Positions 45,431 to 53,711 of a stretch of 64,000 bases of DNA are shown piece after piece. The stretch spans positions 62,001-126,000 of the forward strand of contig NZ_JAJAQC010000003.1 of assembly GCF_027604915.1 (NCBI RefSeq). Direction: 5' to 3'. The notes beneath the pieces are model-generated. The model was not told where the DNA came from. It did not search any database and was given only the letters and a program-made list of their open reading frames with translations. The translations under genes were made by a program, and so were the position numbers. Each line of letters opens with the position of its first letter. The stretch's first letter is position 1. Origin of the DNA: Streptomonospora mangrovi (lineage in GTDB: Bacteria > Actinomycetota > Actinomycetes > Streptosporangiales > Streptosporangiaceae).

Positions 45431-45820
45431 CTACACCTCGGTCGCCGCGGCCACCACCACGCAGATCCGCACCGAGTCGCCCGACACCCGCAGCACGTAG
45501 CGGAACGTCTCGGCGTCCAGTTCCGCGCCGCCCTCGTCGGTGTAGGACCACGCCACATCGGCCCACAGCAGCGACCGCGTCAGCCACTCCGCCGCCCGCA
45601 CCCGGGGCAGCGCGTGGGCCACGCCGCGCCGGCGGTACGTCTCGGCCGCGCCCGCGAACGCGTCCTTGACCTCGGCGGGGGCGGCGATCGCGATGCTCTG
45701 GGCGTCGCCGGCCACATACGACGGATAGGAGTACGCCGCCGCCACCCCGTTGAGGTCGCCGCCGGCCAGCGCCCGGCCGTAGGCGGCGAAGAACTTCTGC
45801 ACAGCGTCGTGGTCCGGCAT
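45431..45820 (-). CDS. NTF2-like / SnoaL-type small protein
   Basis: A 129-residue protein with the NTF2-like fold pattern: N-terminal helix (AVQKFFAAYGRALAGGDLNGVAAAYSYPSYVAGD), a beta sheet and the conserved SLLWADVAWSYTDEGG and RYVLRVSG strands. Members act as isomerases, hydrolases or ligand-binding proteins; the substrate cannot be read. It is opposite in direction to the AbiEi-like gene, whose open frame runs through it antisense. Confidence 0.75.
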   Translation of the reverse strand: MPDHDAVQKFFAAYGRALAGGDLNGVAAAYSYPSYVAGDAQSIAIAAPAEVKDAFAGAAETYRRRGVAHALPRVRAAEWLTRSLLWADVAWSYTDEGGAELDAETFRYVLRVSGDSVRICVVVAAATEV

Positions 45821-46045
45821 GGCGCCCCCGTGGATCGGCGGTCGGCCGGGCCGCGCGCGGGTTCGGCCCGGTGTCCCGCGCGGCGCGGGACACCGCGCCG
45901 ATGTGGTCGCGGCCCGGTGGGTGGTCCCCCGCCGACCAGTAGAAACCGGCCGGACCCGGATCCGCCCTGCGACGCGCCGCGACCGCGCGGCCGGCCCGCC
46001 CCCGCCGCGCCCCGCCGGTGCGGGCGCGGGCGGCGGCCGGCCGGG

Positions 46046-48334
46046 CTACAGCGGCAGGAACGGGCTGGGGGCGCCGTGCCAGCTCACGTAGAGGCGTTCG
46101 CGGGCGCGGGTGCAGGCCACGTACAGCAGCGACCGCTGGGCGTCGAGTTCGGCACGGCGCTGGTTCTCGTCCAGAGCGGGGTCGGTGAGGTGGTCGACCT
46201 GCGGAAGCGCGTCGGCGGTGGCGGCGAACACCGCGATCGCCCGGAACTCCAGCCCCTTCACCCCGTGCATGGTGGTCACGCGCACCGCGTGGGCGGTGTC
46301 GGTGACGGAGTCCTCGCGCGGGTTGAAGATGGCCGCCGGCAGCGCGCGCGCCCGCAGGTGCGCGGCGACGGAGTCGCGCAGCTTGTTGGTGCGGGCCGTC
46401 ACGCAGATGTCGGCGGGCTCGATCCCCTCGGCCAGCCAGCCGCGCACCCGCTCGGCCAGCGCGTCCAGCTCCGCGGGTTCGTCGGGCGCGCCGTACAGCT
46501 CGGGCGGCGGGCCGCTGAGCACGCACCGGGTGGAGCCGCCGGGCTCGACCACCGCGGACTCGCCCAGCTCCATGACCGGCTGGCCGCGCAGGATGCCGTC
46601 GGCCCAGGTGAGGATCTGCCCGGTGGTGCGGTAGTTGACCCGCAGGGGGTAGGACCGGCCGACGATCTCGATGCCGAGCTGCTTGAACGAGACCGTGTTG
46701 TCGTAGATCCGCTGGCGGTTGTCGCCGGCGATGAACAGGTCGTTGGGGCCGGGCGGCACGGCGGCGCGCAGGGTGCGCCACTGCGCGGGGTGGAGGTCCT
46801 GGGCCTCGTCCACCACCACGTTGGTGTAGGGGAGTTCGGCGCGCTCGCCGAGGATCCGGGCGGCCTCGGCGTGGAGGTCCTCGGCGGGCAGCCGCCGGCT
46901 GTTGCGCATCATGGCGCGGACGCTGCTGACCGCGTGCCAGACCTGGCGGCGCTGGTCGGCGTTGAGCGGGGTGGTGCGGCCCGCGCGGGCGTCGGGGTCG
47001 AGGTAGCCCTCCAGGGTGGTGATCCCGCGCGCGGTGATGACGTGCCGGTACTCCGAGAACAGGAAGTCGACCGGCCAGGGCAGCCGGTGCTGCTTGGCGT
47101 AGTTGGCGAACACGCCCCGGGTGTCGGTGCGCAGCCGGATGTCGGGGTGGACCTCCTTGACCACGTCGAGCGCGAGCTTGTCGGTGGTGACCACGTCGAC
47201 GTCCTCGACGAGTTCGGGCGGGATCAGCAGGGCGAGGTTGCGCTTGAGGGACTCCACCAGGGCGTTGGTGAAGCTGGTGAGCAGCACCCGGCCGCCCAGC
47301 GGCAGGTGCTCGGCCAGGTACTTGACCCGGTGCAGCGCCACCACGGTCTTGCCGGTGCCCGGCCCGCCCGAGACCTTGGCCGGGCCGTTGAAGCGCGGGC
47401 GGTAGGCGAGGTCGCGCTGCTTGGGGTGGAGGAACACCCGCCAGGCGTTGAACTCCCCGGCCAGGACGTCCTCGATCTCCTGGTGGTCGTTGACGACGAT
47501 GACGCGTTCGCGGGTGTGGCGGATGGCGGTGTCGTAGTCGTCGGCCGCGACCGCGCCCACGACGGGGCGGCGCGGCACCACCACCTCGTCGCGCACGCGC
47601 TGCACCGAGTGGCCGTCGGCCAGGGCGCGCAGCACCTCGAACTGGTCCTGGGGGAGGGCGGGCGCCCAGTCGTGGAGTTCGCGGGCGGTGGTGAGGGTGC
47701 GGCAGAAGTCGCGGATCTCGGGGTCGATGCCCAGGCGTTCGAGGTCGCGGTCGCTGACGTGGTCGAACAGCGGGGGAGCGGGCGGGGCGGCGGGCGCGGG
47801 CGGCGCCGCGGCGGGGGCCGCCGGGGCCGTGGAGGCGGCGGGTGCGGAAGGCGGGTGGCCGGCGCCGGGGCGGTCGCGGGTGCGCGCGGGAGCGCCGGAG
47901 GAGGCGGGGGAGACAGGCGGGGCCGGGGCCGCGGCGCGCGCCGGAGCGGCGAGGGCGGGACCGCGTTCGGCGGCCTGCTCCAGCGCGGTGGCGTCGCGGC
48001 GTTCGAGGGTGCCCATGACGGGGTTGACGTCGTGGCGCTGGTCGGTGGCCCAGTCCTCGGCGGTGTCGCGCGGCAGCAGGTGCACCAGGAGGAAGGTCTC
48101 ACCGGACTCGGGCGCCAGCATGACGCCGGTCCAGGAGTCGCTGATGCGGAAGGTGCGGATGCGGGGGTCCTGGCCCTTGGGCAGGGAGCGGATGCGGAGG
48201 TCGGGGTGCGCGAGGAGGGCGTCGAGCGGGAGTTCGCGGAATTTGCGCGTGGCGGCGAGCAGCCGCTCACGCGTGGGCTTGTCGAGCTTGTCGTACTGCG
48301 GAAGACATGTCGCGTCGATCGCCAACTGCGGCAT
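46046..48334 (-). CDS. UvrD/Rep-type helicase with RelE-like N-terminal domain
   Basis: A 762-residue superfamily 1 protein. The helicase core has Walker A GGPGTGKT (about 319), VVVDEAQDLHPAQW (Walker B, about 511), SYPLRVNYRTT (motif IV), TTMHGVKGLEFRAI (motif V) and LLYVACTRARERLYV (motif VI). The first 110 residues (DKLDKPTRERLLAATRKF ... RTFRISDSWTGVMLA ... FLLVHLLPRDTAEDWA) follow the RelE/ParE toxin fold pattern, a known partner of such helicases. An Ala/Pro-rich linker (about 120-200) joins the two. ATG 48334 follows AAGGAGG. Role unknown; repair or defence are possible. Confidence 0.88.
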   Translation of the reverse strand: MPQLAIDATCLPQYDKLDKPTRERLLAATRKFRELPLDALLAHPDLRIRSLPKGQDPRIRTFRISDSWTGVMLAPESGETFLLVHLLPRDTAEDWATDQRHDVNPVMGTLERRDATALEQAAERGPALAAPARAAAPAPPVSPASSGAPARTRDRPGAGHPPSAPAASTAPAAPAAAPPAPAAPPAPPLFDHVSDRDLERLGIDPEIRDFCRTLTTARELHDWAPALPQDQFEVLRALADGHSVQRVRDEVVVPRRPVVGAVAADDYDTAIRHTRERVIVVNDHQEIEDVLAGEFNAWRVFLHPKQRDLAYRPRFNGPAKVSGGPGTGKTVVALHRVKYLAEHLPLGGRVLLTSFTNALVESLKRNLALLIPPELVEDVDVVTTDKLALDVVKEVHPDIRLRTDTRGVFANYAKQHRLPWPVDFLFSEYRHVITARGITTLEGYLDPDARAGRTTPLNADQRRQVWHAVSSVRAMMRNSRRLPAEDLHAEAARILGERAELPYTNVVVDEAQDLHPAQWRTLRAAVPPGPNDLFIAGDNRQRIYDNTVSFKQLGIEIVGRSYPLRVNYRTTGQILTWADGILRGQPVMELGESAVVEPGGSTRCVLSGPPPELYGAPDEPAELDALAERVRGWLAEGIEPADICVTARTNKLRDSVAAHLRARALPAAIFNPREDSVTDTAHAVRVTTMHGVKGLEFRAIAVFAATADALPQVDHLTDPALDENQRRAELDAQRSLLYVACTRARERLYVSWHGAPSPFLPL

Positions 48335-48855
48335 GGGCCTCCTTCGCGGCGTAATTAGAGCGGTGACTCCCGCACTTAACTGCCTTTCCCTGGAGTTGTA
48401 TCCGACGCTTGTGACATTCCCGTCGCAAATGGTCGGCTTTTCCGCCTCCGGCGCCTGTTTTCTCGCTGTGCTCCCCGCTGCTCCCCGCCTGCCGCCGCTC
48501 CGCGACGACAAGGGGATACCCCCGCACCGCCCACCGGAATCAGCGCCCGCGCCGGGGGAATGCCGCGCGGGAAAGGCGCGGCCCTTCCGCGCCGCCCGCC
48601 ACCGGTTCCCCGGGCGTGCCGGAAGCCCGTGCGGTCGAACGTAGAGCGCCCGTTCCTCGGGGATCGTGTCGGGCGATCGGCGGCGCCGGGTACGGCCGCG
48701 GGCGTGGCGGGGGACGCCGGACGCGGTGCGGATATGACGTTCCGTGTCCGCTGTGGAGCAGCCGGTAGTAGGGTGGTGGCGCGTCGTCCGGTGATCCGGG
48801 AAAGGCGCGCGGGACCTCGCGGGGGTCGTGAGCCGTCGCGATGAGGGGGAGCCTG
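48335..48855. other. 521-base divergent gap, relatively AT-rich at its left part
   Basis: Between the helicase gene and a plus-strand methyltransferase. The part at 48350-48440 is clearly less GC-rich than the genes and should hold the helicase promoter; TTGCGA and TCGGAT lie 17 bases apart on the minus strand (about 48400-48430). No ORF or repeat stands out. Confidence 0.4.
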
Positions 48856-49521
48856 ATGATGGCCGTGGTGACGATCGTTCTCACCCTCGCCTTCGCCTCG
48901 CTGGCGCTGTTCGCCCGCACCGCCGTGCGCTACGCGCGCACCGGGCGGCTGTCGGTCCGCTTCGCGCGCACCCCCGACGCGCCCGGGTGGGTGCAGGTCG
49001 GCGCGTGGTCGACCGTCATCGGCGGCGGCTTCGCGGCCGGCATCGCCGCGCCCGCGATCGAACTCCTGGGGGCAGCCCCCACGTCGCCGCTCGCCCCCGT
49101 CGGCCCGCCCGCCGTGCGGGTGGCCGGCGCGGTGCTCGCCGCGCTGGCGCTGGCGGCCACGCTGGCCGCCCAGGGGGCCATGGGCGCCTCCTGGCGCATC
49201 GACGTCGACCCCGACGACCGCACCGCCCTGGTCACCGGCGGTCCGTTCGCGCTGGTCCGCAACCCCGTCTACACCGCCGGGCTGTGCTGGACCGCCGGGA
49301 TCGCGCTGTCCTGTCCGAGCGTCCTGTCGGCCCTGGGCGCCCTCGCCGTCGTGGCGGGGGTGCAGGTGCAGGTCCGCTTGGTCGAGGAGCCCCACCTCGC
49401 CCGCGCGCACGGCGCCGCCTACCGCGCCTATGCCGCCCGCGTGGGCCGCTTCCTGCCCGGCGTGGGCCGCATGCGCCCCGCCTCCCCCGACGGCGCGCCT
49501 TCCACCCTCAGGAGGCGCTGA
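48856..49521 (+). CDS. Isoprenylcysteine carboxyl methyltransferase-family membrane protein
   Basis: A 221-residue protein with four or so hydrophobic helices and the ICMT/PEMT signature GPFALVRNPVYTAGLCWTAGIAL followed by the VRLVEEPHLARAHGAAYRAYAARVGRFLP tail with the Glu-Glu pair typical of SAM-binding members. Bacterial members methylate small molecules, lipids or unknown substrates. ATG 48856 is preferred over 48841 because GGGGGAG lies just before it; 48859 is a further alternative. Confidence 0.82.
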   Translation: MMAVVTIVLTLAFASLALFARTAVRYARTGRLSVRFARTPDAPGWVQVGAWSTVIGGGFAAGIAAPAIELLGAAPTSPLAPVGPPAVRVAGAVLAALALAATLAAQGAMGASWRIDVDPDDRTALVTGGPFALVRNPVYTAGLCWTAGIALSCPSVLSALGALAVVAGVQVQVRLVEEPHLARAHGAAYRAYAARVGRFLPGVGRMRPASPDGAPSTLRRR

Positions 49522-49576
49522 CCCCGGCGGACGGGGCGGAACGCCACGGCCCGGGCCACGGCGCCGGGGCCGGGGC

Positions 49577-49930
49577 TCAGCCGCAGGACCCGGACTCCAT
49601 GGGCCGCACCTCCACGGGCAGGGTGGTGGCGCGGGCCAGTCGGTGCCCCCACTCCAGTGCCGCGTCGTGGTCGGGCGCCTGGATGACGGTGAACCCGCCG
49701 ACGTGCTCCGCGCCCTGGACGTAGGGGCCGTCGGTCATCAGCGCCTCGCCGCCCTGGTCCCGCACGACCGTGGCGGTCCCGGGCGGGTTGAGCCCTCCGG
49801 CGAACACCCAGGCCCCCTCCTCGCGCATGGCGGTGTTCACGGCCTCGACCTCGCGCATGATCGGCTCCAGGACCTCGGGTCCGGGCGCGGGGCCGTCGGG
49901 CTGGTAGATGCTGAGCAGGTACTTCTTCAC
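49577..49930 (-). CDS. YciI/DGPF-domain protein
   Basis: A 117-residue protein of the YCII-related family: MKKYLLSIYQPDG, GAWVFAGGLNPPGTATVVR, the MTDGPYVQGAEHVGGFTVIQAPDHDAALEW core with the DGP signature. The ferredoxin-like fold is often linked to ECF sigma factors or acts as a dehydrochlorinase-like enzyme; no sigma factor is next to it. ATG 49930 follows AGGAGG. Function unassigned. Confidence 0.87.
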   Translation of the reverse strand: MKKYLLSIYQPDGPAPGPEVLEPIMREVEAVNTAMREEGAWVFAGGLNPPGTATVVRDQGGEALMTDGPYVQGAEHVGGFTVIQAPDHDAALEWGHRLARATTLPVEVRPMESGSCG

Positions 49931-50145
49931 GGTGGTCCTCCTTCATGTGCGGCCGGCTCCGCCCGGCCCTCCACCGCTACCCAGCCCCCGGCGTCGCGGA
50001 CCGGCACCGCCGCGCGGAGAGCCCCCGCCGGCGGGCGGCGGCGGCCTGTGGACGGCCGGGCGGAGGGCGGCCGGCGAGCCGCTAGGGTCGGGGGCGAAGC
50101 GGGCCACGGCGGCCGGTTCGATCCGAAAGGCGGTCAAGGGCGGAC

Positions 50146-50781
50146 ATGGGACCCAAGGCGTGGGCGGGTGCGGGCGCGGCGGTGGTCGCGGCGGCGCTGG
50201 CACCGACCCTGTGGAGCTACGCGGCCAGCGCGGGGCGGCGCACCGTCGACCGGGCGCCCGACTGCCCGGTGGCGGTCGTGCTCGGCGCGGGCGCCACCCC
50301 CAACGGCCCCTCGGCCCTGCTGGCGGCCCGCCTGGCGCTCGCGGCGCGGCTCTACCACGACGGCCGCGTCCGCCTGCTGCTGGTCTCGGGCGACAACCGC
50401 GCCTGTTCCCACCACGAGACCGACACCATGACCGCCCGCCTGGTCCACCTCGGCGTCCCGCGCGCGGCGATCCTGGCCGACCCGCACGGCTACCGCACCT
50501 ACGACACCGCTGTGCGCGCCCGCCGGGTGTTCGGCATCGACCGCGCCCTCGTCGTCACCCAGTCCTTCCACGTGCCGCGCACGGTGGCGCTGTGCCGCGC
50601 GGCCGGGGTCGACGCCTACGGCGTGGGCGACCCCAGCCTGCTGCGCCGCCCGCGCGCCACGGCGCTGGGCTACTGGCGCGAGATCGGCGCCAACGCCAAG
50701 GGCCTGCTGGACACCCTGCGCGGCGCGCCGGCCACCGTCGAGGAGCCCCCGCGCGACGACGTCCGCGCCGCGCTGTCCTGA
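50146..50781 (+). CDS. SanA/YdcF-family (DUF218) protein, copy 1
   Basis: A 211-residue membrane-anchored protein: short hydrophobic N-terminal helix, then the DUF218 core with VAVVLGAGATPNG, LLLVSGDNRACSHHETDTM, YRTYDTAVRARRVFG and VVTQSFHVPRTVALCRAAG. SanA of E. coli protects envelope integrity and vancomycin tolerance at high temperature, but its chemistry is unclear. A related gene lies 2.1 kb away at 52934-53608 on the other strand. ATG 50146; the ribosome site is weak. Confidence 0.88.
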   Translation: MGPKAWAGAGAAVVAAALAPTLWSYAASAGRRTVDRAPDCPVAVVLGAGATPNGPSALLAARLALAARLYHDGRVRLLLVSGDNRACSHHETDTMTARLVHLGVPRAAILADPHGYRTYDTAVRARRVFGIDRALVVTQSFHVPRTVALCRAAGVDAYGVGDPSLLRRPRATALGYWREIGANAKGLLDTLRGAPATVEEPPRDDVRAALS

Positions 50782-50830
50782 CCCGCCCGGAGCGGTCGCG
50801 GCCCGGCGCCGCCGACCCCCGTGGCCGACC

Positions 50831-51259
50831 TCAGGCGAACCGGGCGGCGTAGCGGCGCTGCCAGGGGGTCTCCACCGCGCGGCGGGCGTAGAGCGCGCGC
50901 ACGTAGGCCACCGCCTGGTCACCGGGCACCCCGTCGAGCACCGCCAGGCAGGCCAGCGCGGTGCCGGTGCGGCCCACCCCGCCGCCGCAGGCGATCTCCA
51001 CGCGTTCGCCCGCCGCCCGCTCCCACGCCTCGCGCAGCGCCTCGCGGGCGTCGTCGCGGTCGGCGGGCAGCCCGAAGTCGGGCCAGCGCACCCAGCGCGT
51101 CGGCCAGTCCACCTGCGGCGGGCGGCGGCCCAGCAGGTGGACCGCGAAGTCCGGCGGCGGGCCGGGCGGCAGGGGCCGGCGCAGGCCGCGCCCCCGGACG
51201 AGCCGCCCCGAGGGCAGCCGCAGGACACCGGGGGTGGTGGGATCCCAGGCGACGGTCAT
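50831..51259 (-). CDS. Protein-tyrosine / dual-specificity phosphatase-like protein
   Basis: A 142-residue protein with the phosphatase P-loop IACGGGVGRTGTAL, CX5R with Cys and Arg in place (about residue 93), and a general-acid-type Asp in VRWPDFGLPADRDD. The family context is small DSP-like phosphatases, often fused or free in actinobacteria. It probably acts on phosphotyrosine or another phosphoester in the cytoplasm. ATG 51259 is used, although the frame is open to 51331 and no ribosome site is clear. Confidence 0.82.
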   Translation of the reverse strand: MTVAWDPTTPGVLRLPSGRLVRGRGLRRPLPPGPPPDFAVHLLGRRPPQVDWPTRWVRWPDFGLPADRDDAREALREAWERAAGERVEIACGGGVGRTGTALACLAVLDGVPGDQAVAYVRALYARRAVETPWQRRYAARFA

Positions 51260-51384
51260 GGCGGGAAAGCCTAGCGGGGCCGCTCCGGCCGGTTCCGCCG
51301 GGGGTCGGGCGCGGCCCGGGCGGTTGTCCACAGGCCGCGCGGTCGAGTTGGCCGCGGTGGGCGCGGCACCGAAATAATGCGGCT

Positions 51385-52824
51385 ATGGACGAGACCACGG
51401 GCTCCGGCCCACTGCACGGAGTAGACGACACCGACTGGAGCGCGCTCGCGCCCGGCGGGGACGCGATCCCCGGCCTGCTGCGCGACATCGCGGGCGGTGA
51501 GGGCGCTCAGCGCGGGGTCGACGACGCTGTCCCGGAGCTGTTCGACCTCATCCGCTTCCCCGGGCCGGGCTACCTCGCGGCGCCGCGCGTCGCCGACCAC
51601 CTGATCTCCATCGCCTGCCACCCCGCCACCCCGGCGGCGTGGCGGTCCCGGCCGCTGAGCCTGCTGCTCGAACTGCTGGCGCCCACCGCCGCCGCGCTGC
51701 TGCCCGAGCCGCGCGACCTCGCCCAGTGGCGCGACGAGGTCGCCTGGGCCGCCGGCACCGACCTCGACAAGGTCCGCGACCAGTACCGTGCCTGGTTCGT
51801 CGAGGCCGCCGACGAACAGCGGCTGCGGCACATGGCCGCGCGCATCGACACCGTCGCCCGCGACCAGGGCGTCGCCCTGCTCCAGGCCGAACTGGAGGTC
51901 CACGACACCGTGCGGGCGCGCGTGCCCGACCTCCTGCGCCTGCTCGAAGGCGCCGACAACCGCCGGGGCATCGACTCCCCGGCCGAGTGGGCCTCCTACG
52001 TCCTGGCGTTCGTGCCCGACGCCGCCGCCGACGTCTACCCCGCGCTCCTGCGCGGGGTCGGCGTGCCCGCCGACCTCTCGGGCGGCTCCTCCCGTGACCT
52101 GCTGTCGGCGGAGCTGTTCGCGCTGGGCATGCTGGCCCCGCCCGACGATCCTGAGGTCACCGTCGCGCTGACCCACGTCATGGCCTCGGGCCACCTGTAC
52201 AACGCCTACGCGGCGGCCGTCGCCCTCGTCCAGATCCACGGCGAGAAGGCGCCGCGGGAGGCGCTGACCCGCATCGGCCGGGGCGGGCGCACCAACGTGG
52301 GCCACCGCGGGCTCTTCGGCGACTCCTGGCCGCACTGCGGCGAACTCGCGCCCGAGGTCCTGGGCTTCCTGGCGCTGGGCCGGGGCGGGCGGCGCGCCAC
52401 GGCCGCGCGCATCGCCATGCTCCCCGACATCCTGGCCGGCGCCGAGGGCGCGGGCCGCACCGCCGTGGTCGGTGCCGCGCTGGAGATGGTGCTGGGGCCG
52501 CGCACGGCGGCGCCCGAGCAGCCGCTGGAGCCCGACACCGATTTCGACCAGGACACCCTGAAGGTGCTGTGGTCCATCGCCGACATCCCGGCGGCGGCCT
52601 GGACCGAATCCGCCGTGGGCGACACCGTGCAGGCGTGGGGGCTGCCCGAGGACCGCGCCGACTTCCGGGTGTTCGCCGGGGTGGACGACGCCGCCGGCAG
52701 CGCGGCCGACGACACCCCGGACCCTGCCGCCGGCGCCCCCGCCCCGGCCGCCTCGGCCGCGCCGCCCGCCCAGCAGCAGGGCGGCGGGCTGCTGAGCCGC
52801 CTGTTCGGGGGCGGAGGCCGCTGA
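51385..52824 (+). CDS. Hypothetical protein, HEAT-repeat-like, 479 residues
   Basis: Unknown family. The sequence is largely alpha-helical with recurring pieces of roughly 40 residues (AADVYPALLRGVG; DPEVTVALTHVMASGHLYNAYAAAVALVQIHG; GELAPEVLGFLALGRGGRRATAARIAMLPDIL) like HEAT-type repeats used for protein contacts. No signal peptide or membrane segment. The C-terminus is Ala/Pro/Asp-rich and ends in LLSRLFGGGGR. ATG 51385 lies 126 bases from the divergent phosphatase gene. Confidence 0.7.
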   Translation: MDETTGSGPLHGVDDTDWSALAPGGDAIPGLLRDIAGGEGAQRGVDDAVPELFDLIRFPGPGYLAAPRVADHLISIACHPATPAAWRSRPLSLLLELLAPTAAALLPEPRDLAQWRDEVAWAAGTDLDKVRDQYRAWFVEAADEQRLRHMAARIDTVARDQGVALLQAELEVHDTVRARVPDLLRLLEGADNRRGIDSPAEWASYVLAFVPDAAADVYPALLRGVGVPADLSGGSSRDLLSAELFALGMLAPPDDPEVTVALTHVMASGHLYNAYAAAVALVQIHGEKAPREALTRIGRGGRTNVGHRGLFGDSWPHCGELAPEVLGFLALGRGGRRATAARIAMLPDILAGAEGAGRTAVVGAALEMVLGPRTAAPEQPLEPDTDFDQDTLKVLWSIADIPAAAWTESAVGDTVQAWGLPEDRADFRVFAGVDDAAGSAADDTPDPAAGAPAPAASAAPPAQQQGGGLLSRLFGGGGR

Positions 52825-52933
52825 ACCACGTCGACCACTGACCGTGCGGCGGCGCCGGGGGCGGCCGCGCCCGCGCCCGGCCCCTCGGGGTTCGTGGGGC
52901 CGGCCGCTCGGGCGCGCCCCGGCGGCCGGCCGC

Positions 52934-53608
52934 CTACCTCGGCGCGGCCAGCGCCTCGCGCACGCCGGTCTCGCGGGGGCCGAGGAACTCCGGATCGGGG
53001 CGGGTCAGCGCCTCGGTCAGCCCCACGAACGCCGCCGGGACCTCCCGCACGTAGCCGTAGACCGTGGCCACCCCGCGCACCTGGTAACTGGAGTCGCCCA
53101 CGCCCTGGGAGTCGATCCCGGCGCTCGTGCACAGCGCCACGGCGCGCGGCAGGTGGAAGTTCTGCGTGACGACCGTGGCCGCCTCCACGCCGAACACCCG
53201 CCGCGCGCGGGCGCAGGTCTCCCAGGTGCTGAACCCCGCGTAGTCGGCGACGATCTTGGTGCGGGGCACCCCCAGGTCGGCCAGGTACTCCCGCATGGAG
53301 TCGGGCTCGTTGTAGGAGCGCACCCCGTTGTCGCCGCTGACCAGCACGGCGTCGACCCGTCGGCTGTGGTACAGCTCGGCGGCGATGTCCAGCCGCCGCT
53401 GGAGCAGGGTGGTGGGCGTGCCGTCGTCGCGCAGGCCCGCGCCGAGCACGATCGCCACCGGCCGCGTCCGCGCGGAGTCCAGGTCGGTGCGGTGCTCGGC
53501 CGTCGACAGGTTCAGCCAGGTGTAGGGCGCCAGCGCGACCAGGGGCGCCAGCACGCACGCCACCAGCCACGCCCACGGGTTCGACCACAGCGACCGGAGT
53601 GTCTTCAC
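52934..53608 (-). CDS. SanA/YdcF-family (DUF218) protein, copy 2
   Basis: A 224-residue paralogue of the gene at 50146: an N-terminal helix (AWLVACVLAPLVALAPYTWLNL), VAIVLGAGLRDDGTPTTLLQRRLD, VLVSGDNGVRSYNEPDSM, CARARRVFGVEAATVVTQNFHLPRAVALC. The match to E. coli SanA is closer than in copy 1. GTG 53608 puts the membrane helix near the N-terminus; the frame is open further upstream. It is convergent with the HEAT-like gene. Confidence 0.9.
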   Translation of the reverse strand: MKTLRSLWSNPWAWLVACVLAPLVALAPYTWLNLSTAEHRTDLDSARTRPVAIVLGAGLRDDGTPTTLLQRRLDIAAELYHSRRVDAVLVSGDNGVRSYNEPDSMREYLADLGVPRTKIVADYAGFSTWETCARARRVFGVEAATVVTQNFHLPRAVALCTSAGIDSQGVGDSSYQVRGVATVYGYVREVPAAFVGLTEALTRPDPEFLGPRETGVREALAAPR

Positions 53609-53711
53609 ACCTGAGTGACGCTCGCGCGGCGGCGAGGGTTCCGCCCCTGCCGCACCCCCGCGCCCCAAAGTGCTTGCCCCCGGGGCGGCCCCCGCGAGTA
53701 GGGTCCAGGCC

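Noticed and set aside
44204-48358. A genuine 1384-residue fusion protein
   Set aside because: Only the first third or so has conserved domains; the rest is antisense to a helicase and an NTF2-like gene with clear motifs and a strong ribosome site.
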